Below are positions 17,073 through 25,740 of a stretch of 64,000 nucleotides of DNA, piece after piece. Made by a program: the position numbers and the translations under genes. The stretch is taken from the NCBI GenBank assembly GCA_016715205.1, contig JADKBC010000001.1, forward strand, positions 216,875-280,874. Direction: 5' to 3'. This DNA is from Holophaga sp. Lineage in GTDB: Bacteria; Acidobacteriota; Holophagae; Holophagales; Holophagaceae. The stretch's first letter is position 1, and the number at the start of each line of letters is the position of its first letter. The notes beneath the pieces were generated by a model, which saw nothing but the letters and a program-made list of their open reading frames with translations, did no database searches and was not told the origin of the DNA.

Positions 17073-17894
17073 CTACTCCCAGAAACTCAGCAGCTCCACG
17101 TCGAAGACCAGCATGCCGGCGGGTTTCCCCCGCTCGCCGCGATAGGCCAGTTTCTCGGGGATCCAGAATCGGGTCTTTTCGCCCTTGACCATGAGCTGAA
17201 TGCCTTCGGTCCAGCCACGGATGACTTCATCCAGGCGAAAACCCGAGGACTCTTTCCGAAGAATGGAACTATCGAACATCTTTCCATCCAGAGTCCAGCC
17301 GGTGTAGTGCACATAGACCTGGCTGCGGCGAGTGGGATGCTGGGTTCCGGTGCCCTTGCGCAGGGTGCGAAACACAAGGCCTGAAGAGGTCAGCCGCGCA
17401 TCCGCAGGGGGCTGCGTCACATCCGCGGGGGCCTGGGTGGGGGGCAGGTCCACGGAGAGCAAATGCACATCCAGCACCAGATCCCCGGCAGGTCGACCCT
17501 TGGCCCCGCCGAAGGCCAGGGCCTCGGGGATCCACATCCGCCGGGTTTCGCCTTCGACCATGAGCTGCACGCCTTCCCCCATGCCCTTCATCAGGCGCTC
17601 CAGGGGCAGAATCAAGGGCTCTTCCCGGGGTAGGGTGCTATCAAATGCCTTTCCATCCAGAGTCCAGCCGGTGTAGTGGAGGGTGACGTAATCCTTGGCG
17701 GCGGCGTGCTTTTCTCCGGTGCCTGCCTGCAAGCACCGGGTTGCTAGGCCTGAAGGCGTTTTGATCGCGTCCGACGGTGGGGCGGTCAGATCCGCTGGGG
17801 CCGAAGGAGCCGTGGGCTTGGACGTTGTTGGAGGTACCGTGGCAGAGGAGAACGCGCAACAGAGGGCAGTGGGGAGGGCGAGGGGCGAGTGCAT
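17073..17894 (-). CDS. Exported double-FKBP peptidyl-prolyl isomerase
   Basis: A 273-residue protein with an N-terminal hydrophobic signal and two FKBP domains in tandem, at roughly residues 60-148 and 180-272. Each shows the strand motif VTLHYTGWTLDGKAFDS or VYVHYTGWTLDGKMFDS, a GMGEGVQLMVEGE- or GWTEGIQLMVKGE-type loop and WIPEALAFG or WIPEKLAYR. The two halves are clearly related, pointing to an internal duplication. It probably assists folding of exported proteins. The start has no obvious alternative. Confidence 0.85.
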   Translation of the reverse strand: MHSPLALPTALCCAFSSATVPPTTSKPTAPSAPADLTAPPSDAIKTPSGLATRCLQAGTGEKHAAAKDYVTLHYTGWTLDGKAFDSTLPREEPLILPLERLMKGMGEGVQLMVEGETRRMWIPEALAFGGAKGRPAGDLVLDVHLLSVDLPPTQAPADVTQPPADARLTSSGLVFRTLRKGTGTQHPTRRSQVYVHYTGWTLDGKMFDSSILRKESSGFRLDEVIRGWTEGIQLMVKGEKTRFWIPEKLAYRGERGKPAGMLVFDVELLSFWE

Positions 17895-17991
17895 GTTTGA
17901 GAATCCTGAAAGGGCTACGCCCGGGCTGAAACACAGCTCGAGTGGGGCGGGAAGCTGATTCTAGCAGGCGGAATTCAGGACTCCGCTGCGC

Positions 17992-19131
17992 TCAATCGCC
18001 CAAATAGTGTTCCGGTGCCAAGGGCGACATGGGGCCTTCGCCGGCGTTCATGTGGCGGCGGATCATGCCTCGCACCAACCTTTGTAAAAAAGGACCGCGC
18101 TCAGGGTTCCAGCTGATGGCACTGGAGGCTTTCCATTCTCCCGCCAATTCAAAGAGGGCCGCACCGTCCAATGCTGTGCCGAGCAACAGGGTGGGGACCT
18201 TCCGCTGGGCGATTTCCATCAGCGTCTTGAGGCGGCGGCGTTCATCCAGGCCTGCGCCCCCCACGTGGAAGATCGCCAGGGATGGCTTGGAAAGCAGCGC
18301 CTCCTTCAAGGATTGGGCGGCGGGGGCCAGGCGCACCAGGGTCCGGATGCCATCCAGGGCGGCATTCAGATCGTGTTCCAGGTCAGGGTCAGCGCTGATG
18401 AGCAGGATGCTCAATTCAGGCAGGCCCGCCGCCGGGGAACCAGGTCGCAGGGCCAGTTCCATCCGCCGGGCAAGGCGATCCCGTTCCTCTTCCCGCCGCA
18501 GAAACACCCACCGTGAAAGGGGTTCTTGGAGGCTGGGGCCAAGCTGGGCCTGGTATTGGATTCCCACCGTGCGGCCCCGCAGATGACGCACCAGGGCCGA
18601 GGTCTGGATGCGGATCTCCTCGTTGACGGGAATCGTCACCAGGATCTGATCGCCAGCATGCAGGGAACCCTCGGGCAGATCGCGATGGGCGTGGATCCGG
18701 GCCCCGGTGACGCTCAGGTCCAAGAGGGTCGCGGTGAAGAGATCCGATTTGGGCGTGCTGAAGGTGGCTTCCACCCGGCCGATGCGCTCCACGCGATAGG
18801 CTACCCGCTGATCATTTTCCTGCAACACCTTGGGAAGGGTGAGCCGCACCGTCCGGCGACCGTCCTGGAGGCCCAGGCCCAGCATCTGGACCGAAGCTTC
18901 CAGGAAACCCAGGCCCAGGGGGAACCGCATTTTCAGCGCACCGGTGTTGAGCCCGTAGACGGCATCATCCCGATCCATGGTGGCCAACACATGGAGTTCT
19001 TTGCCTTCGATGGCCACAAAACTGGATTCAAACCGCAGGTAGGGCGTGGCCAGGATCACCAACTCCCGCCGGGTACAGGCCTGGGCCAGGAGTTCGTGAA
19101 TCTCCTCGGCATTTTTGAGGGTGGTGGTCAC
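17992..19131 (-). CDS. PilZ-domain protein with degenerate receiver-like C-terminus
   Basis: A 379-residue protein. Residues 1-105 resemble the YcgR-type N-terminal domain. Residues about 107-205 are a PilZ domain with the c-di-GMP motifs intact: an RxxxR pair (RVAYR) and DLSVTG (D-x-S-x-x-G). The C-terminal third looks like a response-regulator receiver fold (LSILLISADPDLEHDL ... LAIFHVGG ... PTLLLGT) but lacks the phosphoacceptor Asp at the expected strand end. A paralog with the same architecture reads in the opposite direction across a 97-base gap. Probably a c-di-GMP-responsive protein; output unknown. Confidence 0.8.
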   Translation of the reverse strand: MTTTLKNAEEIHELLAQACTRRELVILATPYLRFESSFVAIEGKELHVLATMDRDDAVYGLNTGALKMRFPLGLGFLEASVQMLGLGLQDGRRTVRLTLPKVLQENDQRVAYRVERIGRVEATFSTPKSDLFTATLLDLSVTGARIHAHRDLPEGSLHAGDQILVTIPVNEEIRIQTSALVRHLRGRTVGIQYQAQLGPSLQEPLSRWVFLRREEERDRLARRMELALRPGSPAAGLPELSILLISADPDLEHDLNAALDGIRTLVRLAPAAQSLKEALLSKPSLAIFHVGGAGLDERRRLKTLMEIAQRKVPTLLLGTALDGAALFELAGEWKASSAISWNPERGPFLQRLVRGMIRRHMNAGEGPMSPLAPEHYLGD

Positions 19132-19228
19132 GGAATCCTCCGTACCCTCCTTATCGTTCGGGGAAGGGGATACAGTTTAGGATCCACATCATGGATATGG
19201 GGATGAATACCGGGAGAGTGCTGCGCAA

Positions 19229-20332
19229 ATGAAGAAAATCATCGCTAAGACCGCAGAAGAGGTCCATCGGATCCTCGGCCTGGCCTGCGCGAACCGCGAA
19301 TTGCTGATCCTCGCCACACCCTATCTCAGCTTTGAATCCACCTTCCTGGTGCAGGAGGACGGGGCGATCCACGCGCGAATCACCATGGGTACCGAGGCCG
19401 CCATGTACGGGCTGCGCAGCGAGGATCTGCGCATTCGCTTTCCCCACGCCACCCGTTTTCTGGAAGCCAAGACCCGGCTCCTGGGCTTTGGAATGGTGGA
19501 AGGGCGGCGCAGCTTGCGGCTGGCCATCCCCACCATCCTCATGGATGACGATCATCGGGGTGCCTACCGGGCCGAACGGGTGGGGCGTGTGGAAGTGAGC
19601 TTCAGCACCCCACGCTTCGATTTGCGCGGCGGCACCCTGGTGAACCTGAGCACCACCGGGGCCCGCATCCAGTCCTTTCAGGACAACCTGGAAAGCGATT
19701 TCAAGAGCGGGGACCCGATCCTGGTTACCATCCCCCTCTCTGAAGAACTGAAGATCAACAGCCCGGCCCATGTGCGGTGGACCCATGGGCGGACGATGGG
19801 GCTCAAGTTCATCCCGACGCTGACAGACCCGGTACTCACCCCCTTGTCCCGGTGGGTTTTTCAGCGCCGGGAAGAGGATCGTGAGCGTATGGAACGCCCC
19901 CCAAGCCTCGGCAACCCGGTTGCCACGCCCAAGGAAAGCCGCCTGGTGCTGGTTTCCAGCTCCGGTGAACTGGAAACCAGCCTCCGGGATTACCTGGAAG
20001 GGCTTCCGCCCCTGGTGCGGATTGCCCCCACCATCGCAGCGTTGAAGGAAGTAGTGCCGAGCCATCCGACGATGCTGATTTTCCACATTGCGGGGCTGGG
20101 CCTGGATGAACGCCGCCGCCTGCGCGCCTTTGTGGACACCCTCGGCGCGCGCCAACCCTTTATCCTGCTTGGGGTGGGCGTGGAAGCTTCAGCGTTGATG
20201 GAATTGGGGTCTGAGCTCAAAGCCGCAGCAGCCTTTGTGTTCGGCCCCAAACCTGGTCCCTTTTTCAATCGGTTGATTCAAGGCATCCTGCGGCGCCATG
20301 CCGATGAGAGCGGACCCAAGGAATCGGCGTGA
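19229..20332 (+). CDS. PilZ-domain paralog with degenerate receiver-like C-terminus
   Basis: A 367-residue protein collinear with the divergent neighbour: ANRELLILATPYLSFEST matches TRRELVILATPYLRFESS, and GLGLDERRRLRAF matches GAGLDERRRLKTL. The PilZ motifs RGAYR and NLSTTG (N-x-S-x-x-G) are intact, so c-di-GMP binding is expected. The receiver-like C-terminus also lacks the acidic phosphorylation site. Its stop overlaps the GTG start of the radical-SAM gene by four bases (GTGA), so the two are translationally coupled. The coupling suggests a c-di-GMP link to whatever the radical-SAM enzyme does. Confidence 0.8.
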   Translation: MKKIIAKTAEEVHRILGLACANRELLILATPYLSFESTFLVQEDGAIHARITMGTEAAMYGLRSEDLRIRFPHATRFLEAKTRLLGFGMVEGRRSLRLAIPTILMDDDHRGAYRAERVGRVEVSFSTPRFDLRGGTLVNLSTTGARIQSFQDNLESDFKSGDPILVTIPLSEELKINSPAHVRWTHGRTMGLKFIPTLTDPVLTPLSRWVFQRREEDRERMERPPSLGNPVATPKESRLVLVSSSGELETSLRDYLEGLPPLVRIAPTIAALKEVVPSHPTMLIFHIAGLGLDERRRLRAFVDTLGARQPFILLGVGVEASALMELGSELKAAAAFVFGPKPGPFFNRLIQGILRRHADESGPKESA

Positions 20333-21975
20333 AGCCCCGGACCCTGTTGGTCTACAGCGCGCCCCGCAGTGGCTTCGGGGATGAATGGATGCGGTTTCTC
20401 CCCATCGGGTTGGGCTATCTGCAATCGGCCCTGAAGGAAAAGGGCCACGCCTGTCGATTGGCCAACCTGTCCGGGTTTTCCCGCAAGGATGCCCTGGCCT
20501 ATTTCCGCAGCCAGGATGCCACGGTCATCGGCATTTCCATGTTCACCTTCAATCGCAAGCGCAGCTTCGAGCTGCTGACCTGGGCCCGGGAAGCCTGCCC
20601 TGGTGCTGTGCTGCTGGCGGGTGGCCCGCACCCCACCCATCTGGCCGTGGAGGTATTCCAGGAATGCCCGGCCTTGGATGCCATCGTGAAGGGCGAAGGG
20701 GAATTGCCCTTGCTGGGGATCGTGGACCGCATGGCCACCGCGCCGGGGACCGAACTCTGGAAGCGTACCCCGGGCTTGATCCTGCGGGATGGAGAAACCC
20801 TCAGCCAGAGTCCCCTTGAAGATCTCGATTCCATCGGTTTTCCCGCGGCTCATTTCGAGGCGGACTTTCTGGATGACGTGGGCCAGTTGGCCTACATCAG
20901 CACCAGCCGGGGCTGTCCCGCCACCTGCAATTTCTGCAACACGCCGGAATTCTGGGGCAGCTCGATCCGCTTTCGCAGCCCGAATTCCGTGTTGGCAGAG
21001 ATCCGCCTGCTGCGCGAAAAACATGGCCTCACCTACACCAGCTTTCGGGATGACACCTTCACCGCCAACCGAGCTCGGGTCATGGAACTCATGCATCAGC
21101 TTCAGGACAGCGGGTTGCATCAACTCTGGAATTGCCAGAGCCGGGTGAACCTGGTGGACGAAGAGCGCCTGGTGGCCATGAAGCGCGCGGGCTGCGAATT
21201 CATGCAGTTCGGCGTGGAGCACGCCAGCGAGCGCGTGCTGGCCCTGCTGGATAAGGGCACCAACATGCGTCAGGCCCGCAAGGCCCTGGCCATGGTGCGC
21301 AAGGTGGGCATGAACCTGGGCGTGTACCTCATCACTGGGATCCCCGGGGAAACCTGGGCGGACGTGGAAGAGAGCGCGGCGTTCCTGCGGGAAGTGAAGC
21401 CTCACGATGCGCAGCTTTCCCCCCTGGCGATCTATCCCGGAACGCGACTCTTCGACCAGTACCGGGCGGAAGGTCGGGTGGATCGTAATTTCTTCCGTGC
21501 CACGGGTGATGCCGAAGTGTTCGCCCGGGTGGATGCCCATACCGAACGGGCCTTGCGGCATCTTGAAACGGTGGCGACCCAGGTGAAGGCCAAGGCTACC
21601 TATACGCCGGCGGAATTCGCGGCGCAAAAAGAGTGGCTGGGATTCTGCGCGGTCACCAACCTGCTCTGTGGCGAAGCTGCGGAGGAAGCGGGTCGCTTCG
21701 GGGAAGCGGAGGCTGAGTACGCCGAAATCATTTCGAAGGAACCCGGCAATTCCTGGGGCTTTCTCAAGCGGGCCCTGTTGCGCGATCAGCTTGGCCGGCG
21801 ATCGGAGGCCCTGGCGGATCTGGCCGAGGTGCTGCGCCTGGCACCAGGCAATCCTGAAGCCTCCGGGTTGTGGGCGGAATGGTCCAAGGGCCACCGGAAA
21901 GCCAAAGGCAAGAGGCCCGCCCATGGTCCCTCCGCCGAAATGAAAGGCGCCGAAGCCTATTTCGAGCGACCCTAG
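20329..21975 (+). CDS. Cobalamin-binding radical-SAM enzyme with TPR-like tail
   Basis: A 548-residue protein starting at GTG 20329 inside the preceding stop. Residues 1-140 form a B12-binding-like Rossmann domain (FLPIGLGYLQSALKEKGH ... VIGISMFTFN ... LLAGGPHPT ... GEGE), typical of the B12-dependent radical-SAM group though without a clear DxHxxG. The radical-SAM cluster motif is SRGCPATCNFCN (CxxxCxxC). The C-terminal 110 residues contain TPR-like helices (AEEAGRFGEAEAEYAEII). Family members perform methylations or ring chemistry on varied substrates. The last 19 codons lie in direct-repeat copy A. Confidence 0.85.
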   Translation: MKPRTLLVYSAPRSGFGDEWMRFLPIGLGYLQSALKEKGHACRLANLSGFSRKDALAYFRSQDATVIGISMFTFNRKRSFELLTWAREACPGAVLLAGGPHPTHLAVEVFQECPALDAIVKGEGELPLLGIVDRMATAPGTELWKRTPGLILRDGETLSQSPLEDLDSIGFPAAHFEADFLDDVGQLAYISTSRGCPATCNFCNTPEFWGSSIRFRSPNSVLAEIRLLREKHGLTYTSFRDDTFTANRARVMELMHQLQDSGLHQLWNCQSRVNLVDEERLVAMKRAGCEFMQFGVEHASERVLALLDKGTNMRQARKALAMVRKVGMNLGVYLITGIPGETWADVEESAAFLREVKPHDAQLSPLAIYPGTRLFDQYRAEGRVDRNFFRATGDAEVFARVDAHTERALRHLETVATQVKAKATYTPAEFAAQKEWLGFCAVTNLLCGEAAEEAGRFGEAEAEYAEIISKEPGNSWGFLKRALLRDQLGRRSEALADLAEVLRLAPGNPEASGLWAEWSKGHRKAKGKRPAHGPSAEMKGAEAYFERP

Positions 21976-22047
21976 CTTCACAGGGTTCGCAGATCTCGAT
22001 CATGTCCCGGAACATGGCTGCGGCGGTACCCATGGGCCCTGGTCCGC
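21917..22047. repeat. Direct repeat copy A bounding a 4.4-kb inserted segment
   Basis: 131 bases matching 26343-26474 with eight substitutions and one single-base gap (about 93% identity). Copy A holds the true 3' end of the radical-SAM gene plus a vestigial 3' end of the homoserine-dehydrogenase-like gene on the opposite strand (readable as MGTAAAMFRDMIEICEP), in which the TGA stop has become TGT. The TPR-PDZ-thioredoxin gene ends exactly at its right edge. Confidence 0.9.
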
Positions 22048-23552
22048 TAAGGCGCAACTGCTTGGCGCACAAGTGTCACATTCAGAGGCTCCGCTGCGCC
22101 CATGCGAGCCACCTTTAGTGTCACGGCGGTGCCAGCGGGCCCCCTCAGACGGGCCTTGACCTGCTCGAGGCCGAGGTCCCGAAGGTCCTGTCCGTCCGCC
22201 TCCAGAAGGCGATCCCCTGGCCTCAGTTTCGAGGCCGCAGGGCTGCCCGGGAGGGTGCGGTCCACCATCACCCCCGAACCTGGCACCAGCTTCAGTCCCA
22301 GGCCAAGGCGGCCCTCGGGAGCGGCGACCTCACGGGGCGCTCGGAGGAGGGCGACTGACAGGGGTTCCGCCATGCCTGACCGGGCCACCTTCAGGGCCAC
22401 CGCCGTGCCGGGGGCGCCCCGGAGAGCAACAGTTACCTGGGACAGGGTTAGGGGGGTTAGGTCCAAGCCATCGGCTGCCAGGAGCCGATCTCCCGGCTTC
22501 AGTTCAGAGGCGGCTGCCGGGGTCCCCGGCAGGAGGGACTTGATCACCACTCCAGGGGCATCTTCCACGGTGGCGGGGCCCAGCTCGAGTCCGAGCCGAC
22601 CCACGGGTCGGAGCAGGGCCTCGGCTTTGGCCTTCATGGCGGCGGGATCCGCACCCTGGAGGCCGTCCACCACCCTGCCGTCGGCGAGAAAGCGGACGGC
22701 TGGAATGCCGGTCACACGCAGCGATGTCACCAAACTGGGGCCGTCGTCCACATCCAGGCTCACCACCTTCAGGCGCCCGCCATGCGCCGCAGCCACGGCG
22801 GAAGCCGCCTCCAGGGCCTTGGGACAGAAGGGGCACCAGGGCGCCCAGAGGACCAGCATCACGGGTGTGGGCGCGCGCAGCACCAGGTCGCTAAAGTCTC
22901 CCTCCTCGATGGGCACCACTCCTGCGGGCTGCGGCTGGAGGACGGCCCTCTTGAAGGCGATGAGGAGCGGCTTCCCACCTCGCTCCACCCCGAGAATGCA
23001 GGTGGTGTCGGCCGGTCCGTCAAGGAGCTGGGTGACCTGGATCAGGCTGAGGCCCTCCAGAGGCTTCTTGTTGATGCTAAGGAGCCGGTCCCCCCGGCGG
23101 AGACCCGTCTGGGTCACAGGCGAGTTCGGGAAAACGGACCGGATGAAGAAGCCCTTGCCCAAGGCGGCGATGGAGAACCCCGCGCCGCCGGAGGTGCGCC
23201 GCCAGGCCCGGAGCGCCTCGAGCTTGGCGATCTCGGCCCTCACCACCTCCCCATCGGGAGCCTTGGGGGCCAGCTCCAGGTAGCGGCGGAAGGCGTCGAG
23301 GGCGGGCTTGCTGCTGCTGCGTGAGGTGGCCAGGGCGGTGCCCAGGAAGAAGTAGGGCTCAGCTGCGTTTGGCGCGGCCTTTACCGCGTCCCCGAAGGAT
23401 TCGATGGCCCGGTTCAAGTCATCGGGTGACTGGGCGCCCTGGAGGGCGGCGATGCCCGCCTGGAGGTGGCCCCGGGCCGCCTCGGACAGGGGCGTCTGGG
23501 TCATCGCCAGGAGGCCCGGCAGGAGCAGGGAGACAATCATGGCGCGCATCAT
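22047..23552 (-). CDS. Exported TPR-PDZ-thioredoxin-PDZ-PDZ protein
   Basis: A 501-residue protein with a signal peptide (residues 1-20). Domains in order: TPR-like helices (25-110), a PDZ domain (about 120-200; GFFIRSVFPNSPVTQTGLRRGDRLLSIN), a thioredoxin fold (about 222-315) with WAPWCPFC (Cys240, Cys243) and cis-Pro TGIPAVRF, then two more PDZ domains (about 318-395 and 412-495) each with GDRLL-x-ADG-x-DL. The second and third PDZ are close relatives. It is the last gene of a three-gene operon; its start overlaps the previous stop by four bases (ATGA). Likely a periplasmic or surface redox/scaffold protein. The combination is unusual and no named family is recognised. Confidence 0.8.
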   Translation of the reverse strand: MMRAMIVSLLLPGLLAMTQTPLSEAARGHLQAGIAALQGAQSPDDLNRAIESFGDAVKAAPNAAEPYFFLGTALATSRSSSKPALDAFRRYLELAPKAPDGEVVRAEIAKLEALRAWRRTSGGAGFSIAALGKGFFIRSVFPNSPVTQTGLRRGDRLLSINKKPLEGLSLIQVTQLLDGPADTTCILGVERGGKPLLIAFKRAVLQPQPAGVVPIEEGDFSDLVLRAPTPVMLVLWAPWCPFCPKALEAASAVAAAHGGRLKVVSLDVDDGPSLVTSLRVTGIPAVRFLADGRVVDGLQGADPAAMKAKAEALLRPVGRLGLELGPATVEDAPGVVIKSLLPGTPAAASELKPGDRLLAADGLDLTPLTLSQVTVALRGAPGTAVALKVARSGMAEPLSVALLRAPREVAAPEGRLGLGLKLVPGSGVMVDRTLPGSPAASKLRPGDRLLEADGQDLRDLGLEQVKARLRGPAGTAVTLKVARMGAAEPLNVTLVRQAVAP

Positions 23553-24649
23553 TTCATCTCCGCCTTGGGAGTGGGCCCCGAAGCCAGCGTTCCCACGGCC
23601 CTCAGGGCCTGGAGGGAGTCCTGGGCCGCGTTCAGGTCGTCCGACGCCTTCAAGTTTTCCGTCAGTGCTTCTTCCAGGGCCTTCTTCGCCTCGGCGAGAA
23701 GCCGGTCTGCCTCCGCCTGGGCGGCAGAGTCCTGGGCCGCGGCTTTCGTCTGCTCCCGAGCCTCGACAGCCTCCCGGCGCTGGGCGAGGGTCTCCTGGCT
23801 CTTCACCCGCCGGGTCACGAGATCCTGGATCAGCACCTCCACCCGGGAGGTCTCCTCCTGGACCAGCTGTCCCAACTCCGCCTCAAGGCCACCCGCAGGC
23901 GAGGGGTTCCCGGGCATCGGGATTGCAGGGAGGCCCTCGTCGGCGCAGGGTGGGGCCGTGCCCTCGAGGGCGCGGGCGGCGTTTGTCCGGGCCACCTCCG
24001 CGCTGGCCGCATCCCCCTGGGCCGCGGCCAGGGCCGCTTGGCGCGACCAGCAGGCGCTTTGCAGCAGGCGATCCGCCTGGGGATTCACAAGAGGTTTCTG
24101 GGCATCGAGGCGCTGGGCGAGTAGATCCCCCAGCATGCGTGCCTCCTGGACGACCTCCTGTCGGCGCAGGTCCCGGTACTGGGTCTCCTGCCGGGCGAGG
24201 TCAGCCTTCACGCGCGCCTGCCACGCCTGAAATTCGCGTCGGCGACGCTCTTCCTCGGCCCTACGCCGCTCCTCCGCGGCCTGGCGCTCCGCCGCCGGAT
24301 CCCGGGCGGGCGCCTGGAGCCCCTGCTGGAAGCCCTGCATGAAGCTCTGCATGAGGCCGCCCATGATCGAGGCTGCATAACCCCGGGAGCCGCTACCACC
24401 GGAGCGGGGGCGGTAGGCGGTACCGCCGCTTCGGGGGGCATCGAAGCCCACGCAAGAGGACCGGCGGAACTCAAAGGGCGTCAAGCCCTGTCGGGTGGTC
24501 TCGCACTGGCCGCGGGTCGCAAAACTTCCCCGGGGGGCCGACCCGAACATGCGGGCAGCCTCCCCTGAAAATTGGACCTTCCAGTCCGCATGGGCCGCCG
24601 TTACAAAGACACCCATCAGCGCCTGAAGGATCATCCGCCGCAGGCTCAT
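23549..24649 (-). CDS. Exported coiled-coil protein of unknown function
   Basis: A 366-residue protein from ATG 24649, with GAGGAGG upstream. A signal peptide (MILQALMGVFVTAAHA) is followed by a region with three cysteines (RGQCETTRQG, RSSCVGFD), a Gly/Ser linker, a long charged helix rich in Arg/Glu/Gln (about 120-190; EERRRAEEERRRR), a middle region with two more cysteines, and a second coiled coil (about 255-345). Its start overlaps the FecR gene stop and its stop overlaps the PDZ-thioredoxin start, each by four bases, so the three products are likely made in fixed ratio. No known family. Confidence 0.72.
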   Translation of the reverse strand: MSLRRMILQALMGVFVTAAHADWKVQFSGEAARMFGSAPRGSFATRGQCETTRQGLTPFEFRRSSCVGFDAPRSGGTAYRPRSGGSGSRGYAASIMGGLMQSFMQGFQQGLQAPARDPAAERQAAEERRRAEEERRRREFQAWQARVKADLARQETQYRDLRRQEVVQEARMLGDLLAQRLDAQKPLVNPQADRLLQSACWSRQAALAAAQGDAASAEVARTNAARALEGTAPPCADEGLPAIPMPGNPSPAGGLEAELGQLVQEETSRVEVLIQDLVTRRVKSQETLAQRREAVEAREQTKAAAQDSAAQAEADRLLAEAKKALEEALTENLKASDDLNAAQDSLQALRAVGTLASGPTPKAEMK

Positions 24650-25527
24650 GGTGCCTCCTCCCGATCCCACCAGCGATCCAAGGTCTTGATGTCCACGGCC
24701 TCGGGTTCCGGCAGGGGCTGGCCGGGGACGTGCGTGCTCGGAATGCGGAGGCGCTGTCCGGCGGTGACGGGGCGACTGACCTTGCCCTCCCGGTCGCTGA
24801 CATCCACCGTGCCTTCCAGCACGAGGCAGGTGACATTCCCCTGGGGCCGGGCCTCCACCAGGAACCGAGTGCCGCGTACAGCCAAGACAATGGTTTGGGT
24901 TCGGACTGTGAACTTTCTATCGGCCCTGGCCTTCCATTTCCCGATGAATTTCCCGTACTCCGACTGAAGGGAGGGTTCGTCACCCTGGGGGATGGTCAGT
25001 CTTGTCTCCGGGCCGACCACCAGGGTGGCCTGCCCGTCGAAGGCCTCCAGTTCCACCCGTCCGGTTGGCCCTGTCACCAGCCTGTCTCCTGGCTCCAGCC
25101 AGGGGCGGTCCATCCCCAGGGCATGGTGGGACCCGTCCTTGGTCACCACGAAGGCCTCCCCTTGAATCGCCAGGGGGAGTGCCCGGATGGGCGCCGTGCC
25201 AGTACCCAGGAGTTGGAGCGCCTGCTGCACCCTCACCACGGCACCTTCGGCCTTGACCTGCTGGAGGCGGCGCTTGTCCAGGGCAGTCCGGGAAGCAGCG
25301 AGGGCCTGACGGGCCGTGGCCTGGGCCTCGTGGGTGCCCGCAGCAGTTCGGGACACCAGATCCTGATTCCGGGCCACCCGCTCTTCAGCAGCCTTTACCT
25401 GGACCAGCACCTCGTACCGCTGCTTCTCAAGCTTCACCAGGAGGTTTTGGACCCAGAGTTTGCGATCCAGGTCCGGGGTCTGGGCCATGAGGGTGCAAAC
25501 AGGGATGGCCGCCGCAAGAAGGCGCAT
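24646..25527 (-). CDS. FecR-domain exported protein
   Basis: A 293-residue protein with a short signal peptide (LLAAAIPVCTLMAQ), a coiled-coil region (about 20-105), and a FecR-type beta domain (about 140-260) with GDRLVTGPTGRVELEAFDGQATLVVGPETRL and TIVLAVRGTRFLVE. There is no transmembrane or anti-sigma N-terminus, so it is not a classical FecR regulator. It is the first gene of the operon and overlaps the next gene by four bases. FecR domains of this type in Acidobacteria sit on envelope proteins of unknown role; a second, larger one occurs at 52364. Confidence 0.8.
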   Translation of the reverse strand: MRLLAAAIPVCTLMAQTPDLDRKLWVQNLLVKLEKQRYEVLVQVKAAEERVARNQDLVSRTAAGTHEAQATARQALAASRTALDKRRLQQVKAEGAVVRVQQALQLLGTGTAPIRALPLAIQGEAFVVTKDGSHHALGMDRPWLEPGDRLVTGPTGRVELEAFDGQATLVVGPETRLTIPQGDEPSLQSEYGKFIGKWKARADRKFTVRTQTIVLAVRGTRFLVEARPQGNVTCLVLEGTVDVSDREGKVSRPVTAGQRLRIPSTHVPGQPLPEPEAVDIKTLDRWWDREEAP

Positions 25528-25740
25528 GGATCCTCCCGGGATCGCAGGATGGGGTCGGATGCGTCCATGATGGGGCGGGCCGACGCCTTCCTCAAGGGGC
25601 GGGGATAGGCCAGCAGGAAGTAATCTCTCCGTTGATGCCGTTAAGCAAGCGCGAACAAAGGATATCCAGCAGAGTCGGCCTGGCCTTCGCCAGGGTCTAG
25701 GTCAGGAGACGAATCCTTCGTTCCTGGCACTGGAGGTCCT
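25528..25740. promoter_or_regulatory. Divergent intergenic region of the repeat-bounded segment
   Basis: 213 bases between the FecR-operon start on the minus strand and the decayed YbjN-like gene on the plus strand. It should hold the promoter of the three-gene operon. A GGAGG precedes the dead gene's ATG at 25741. No operator dyad was recognised. Confidence 0.35.
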
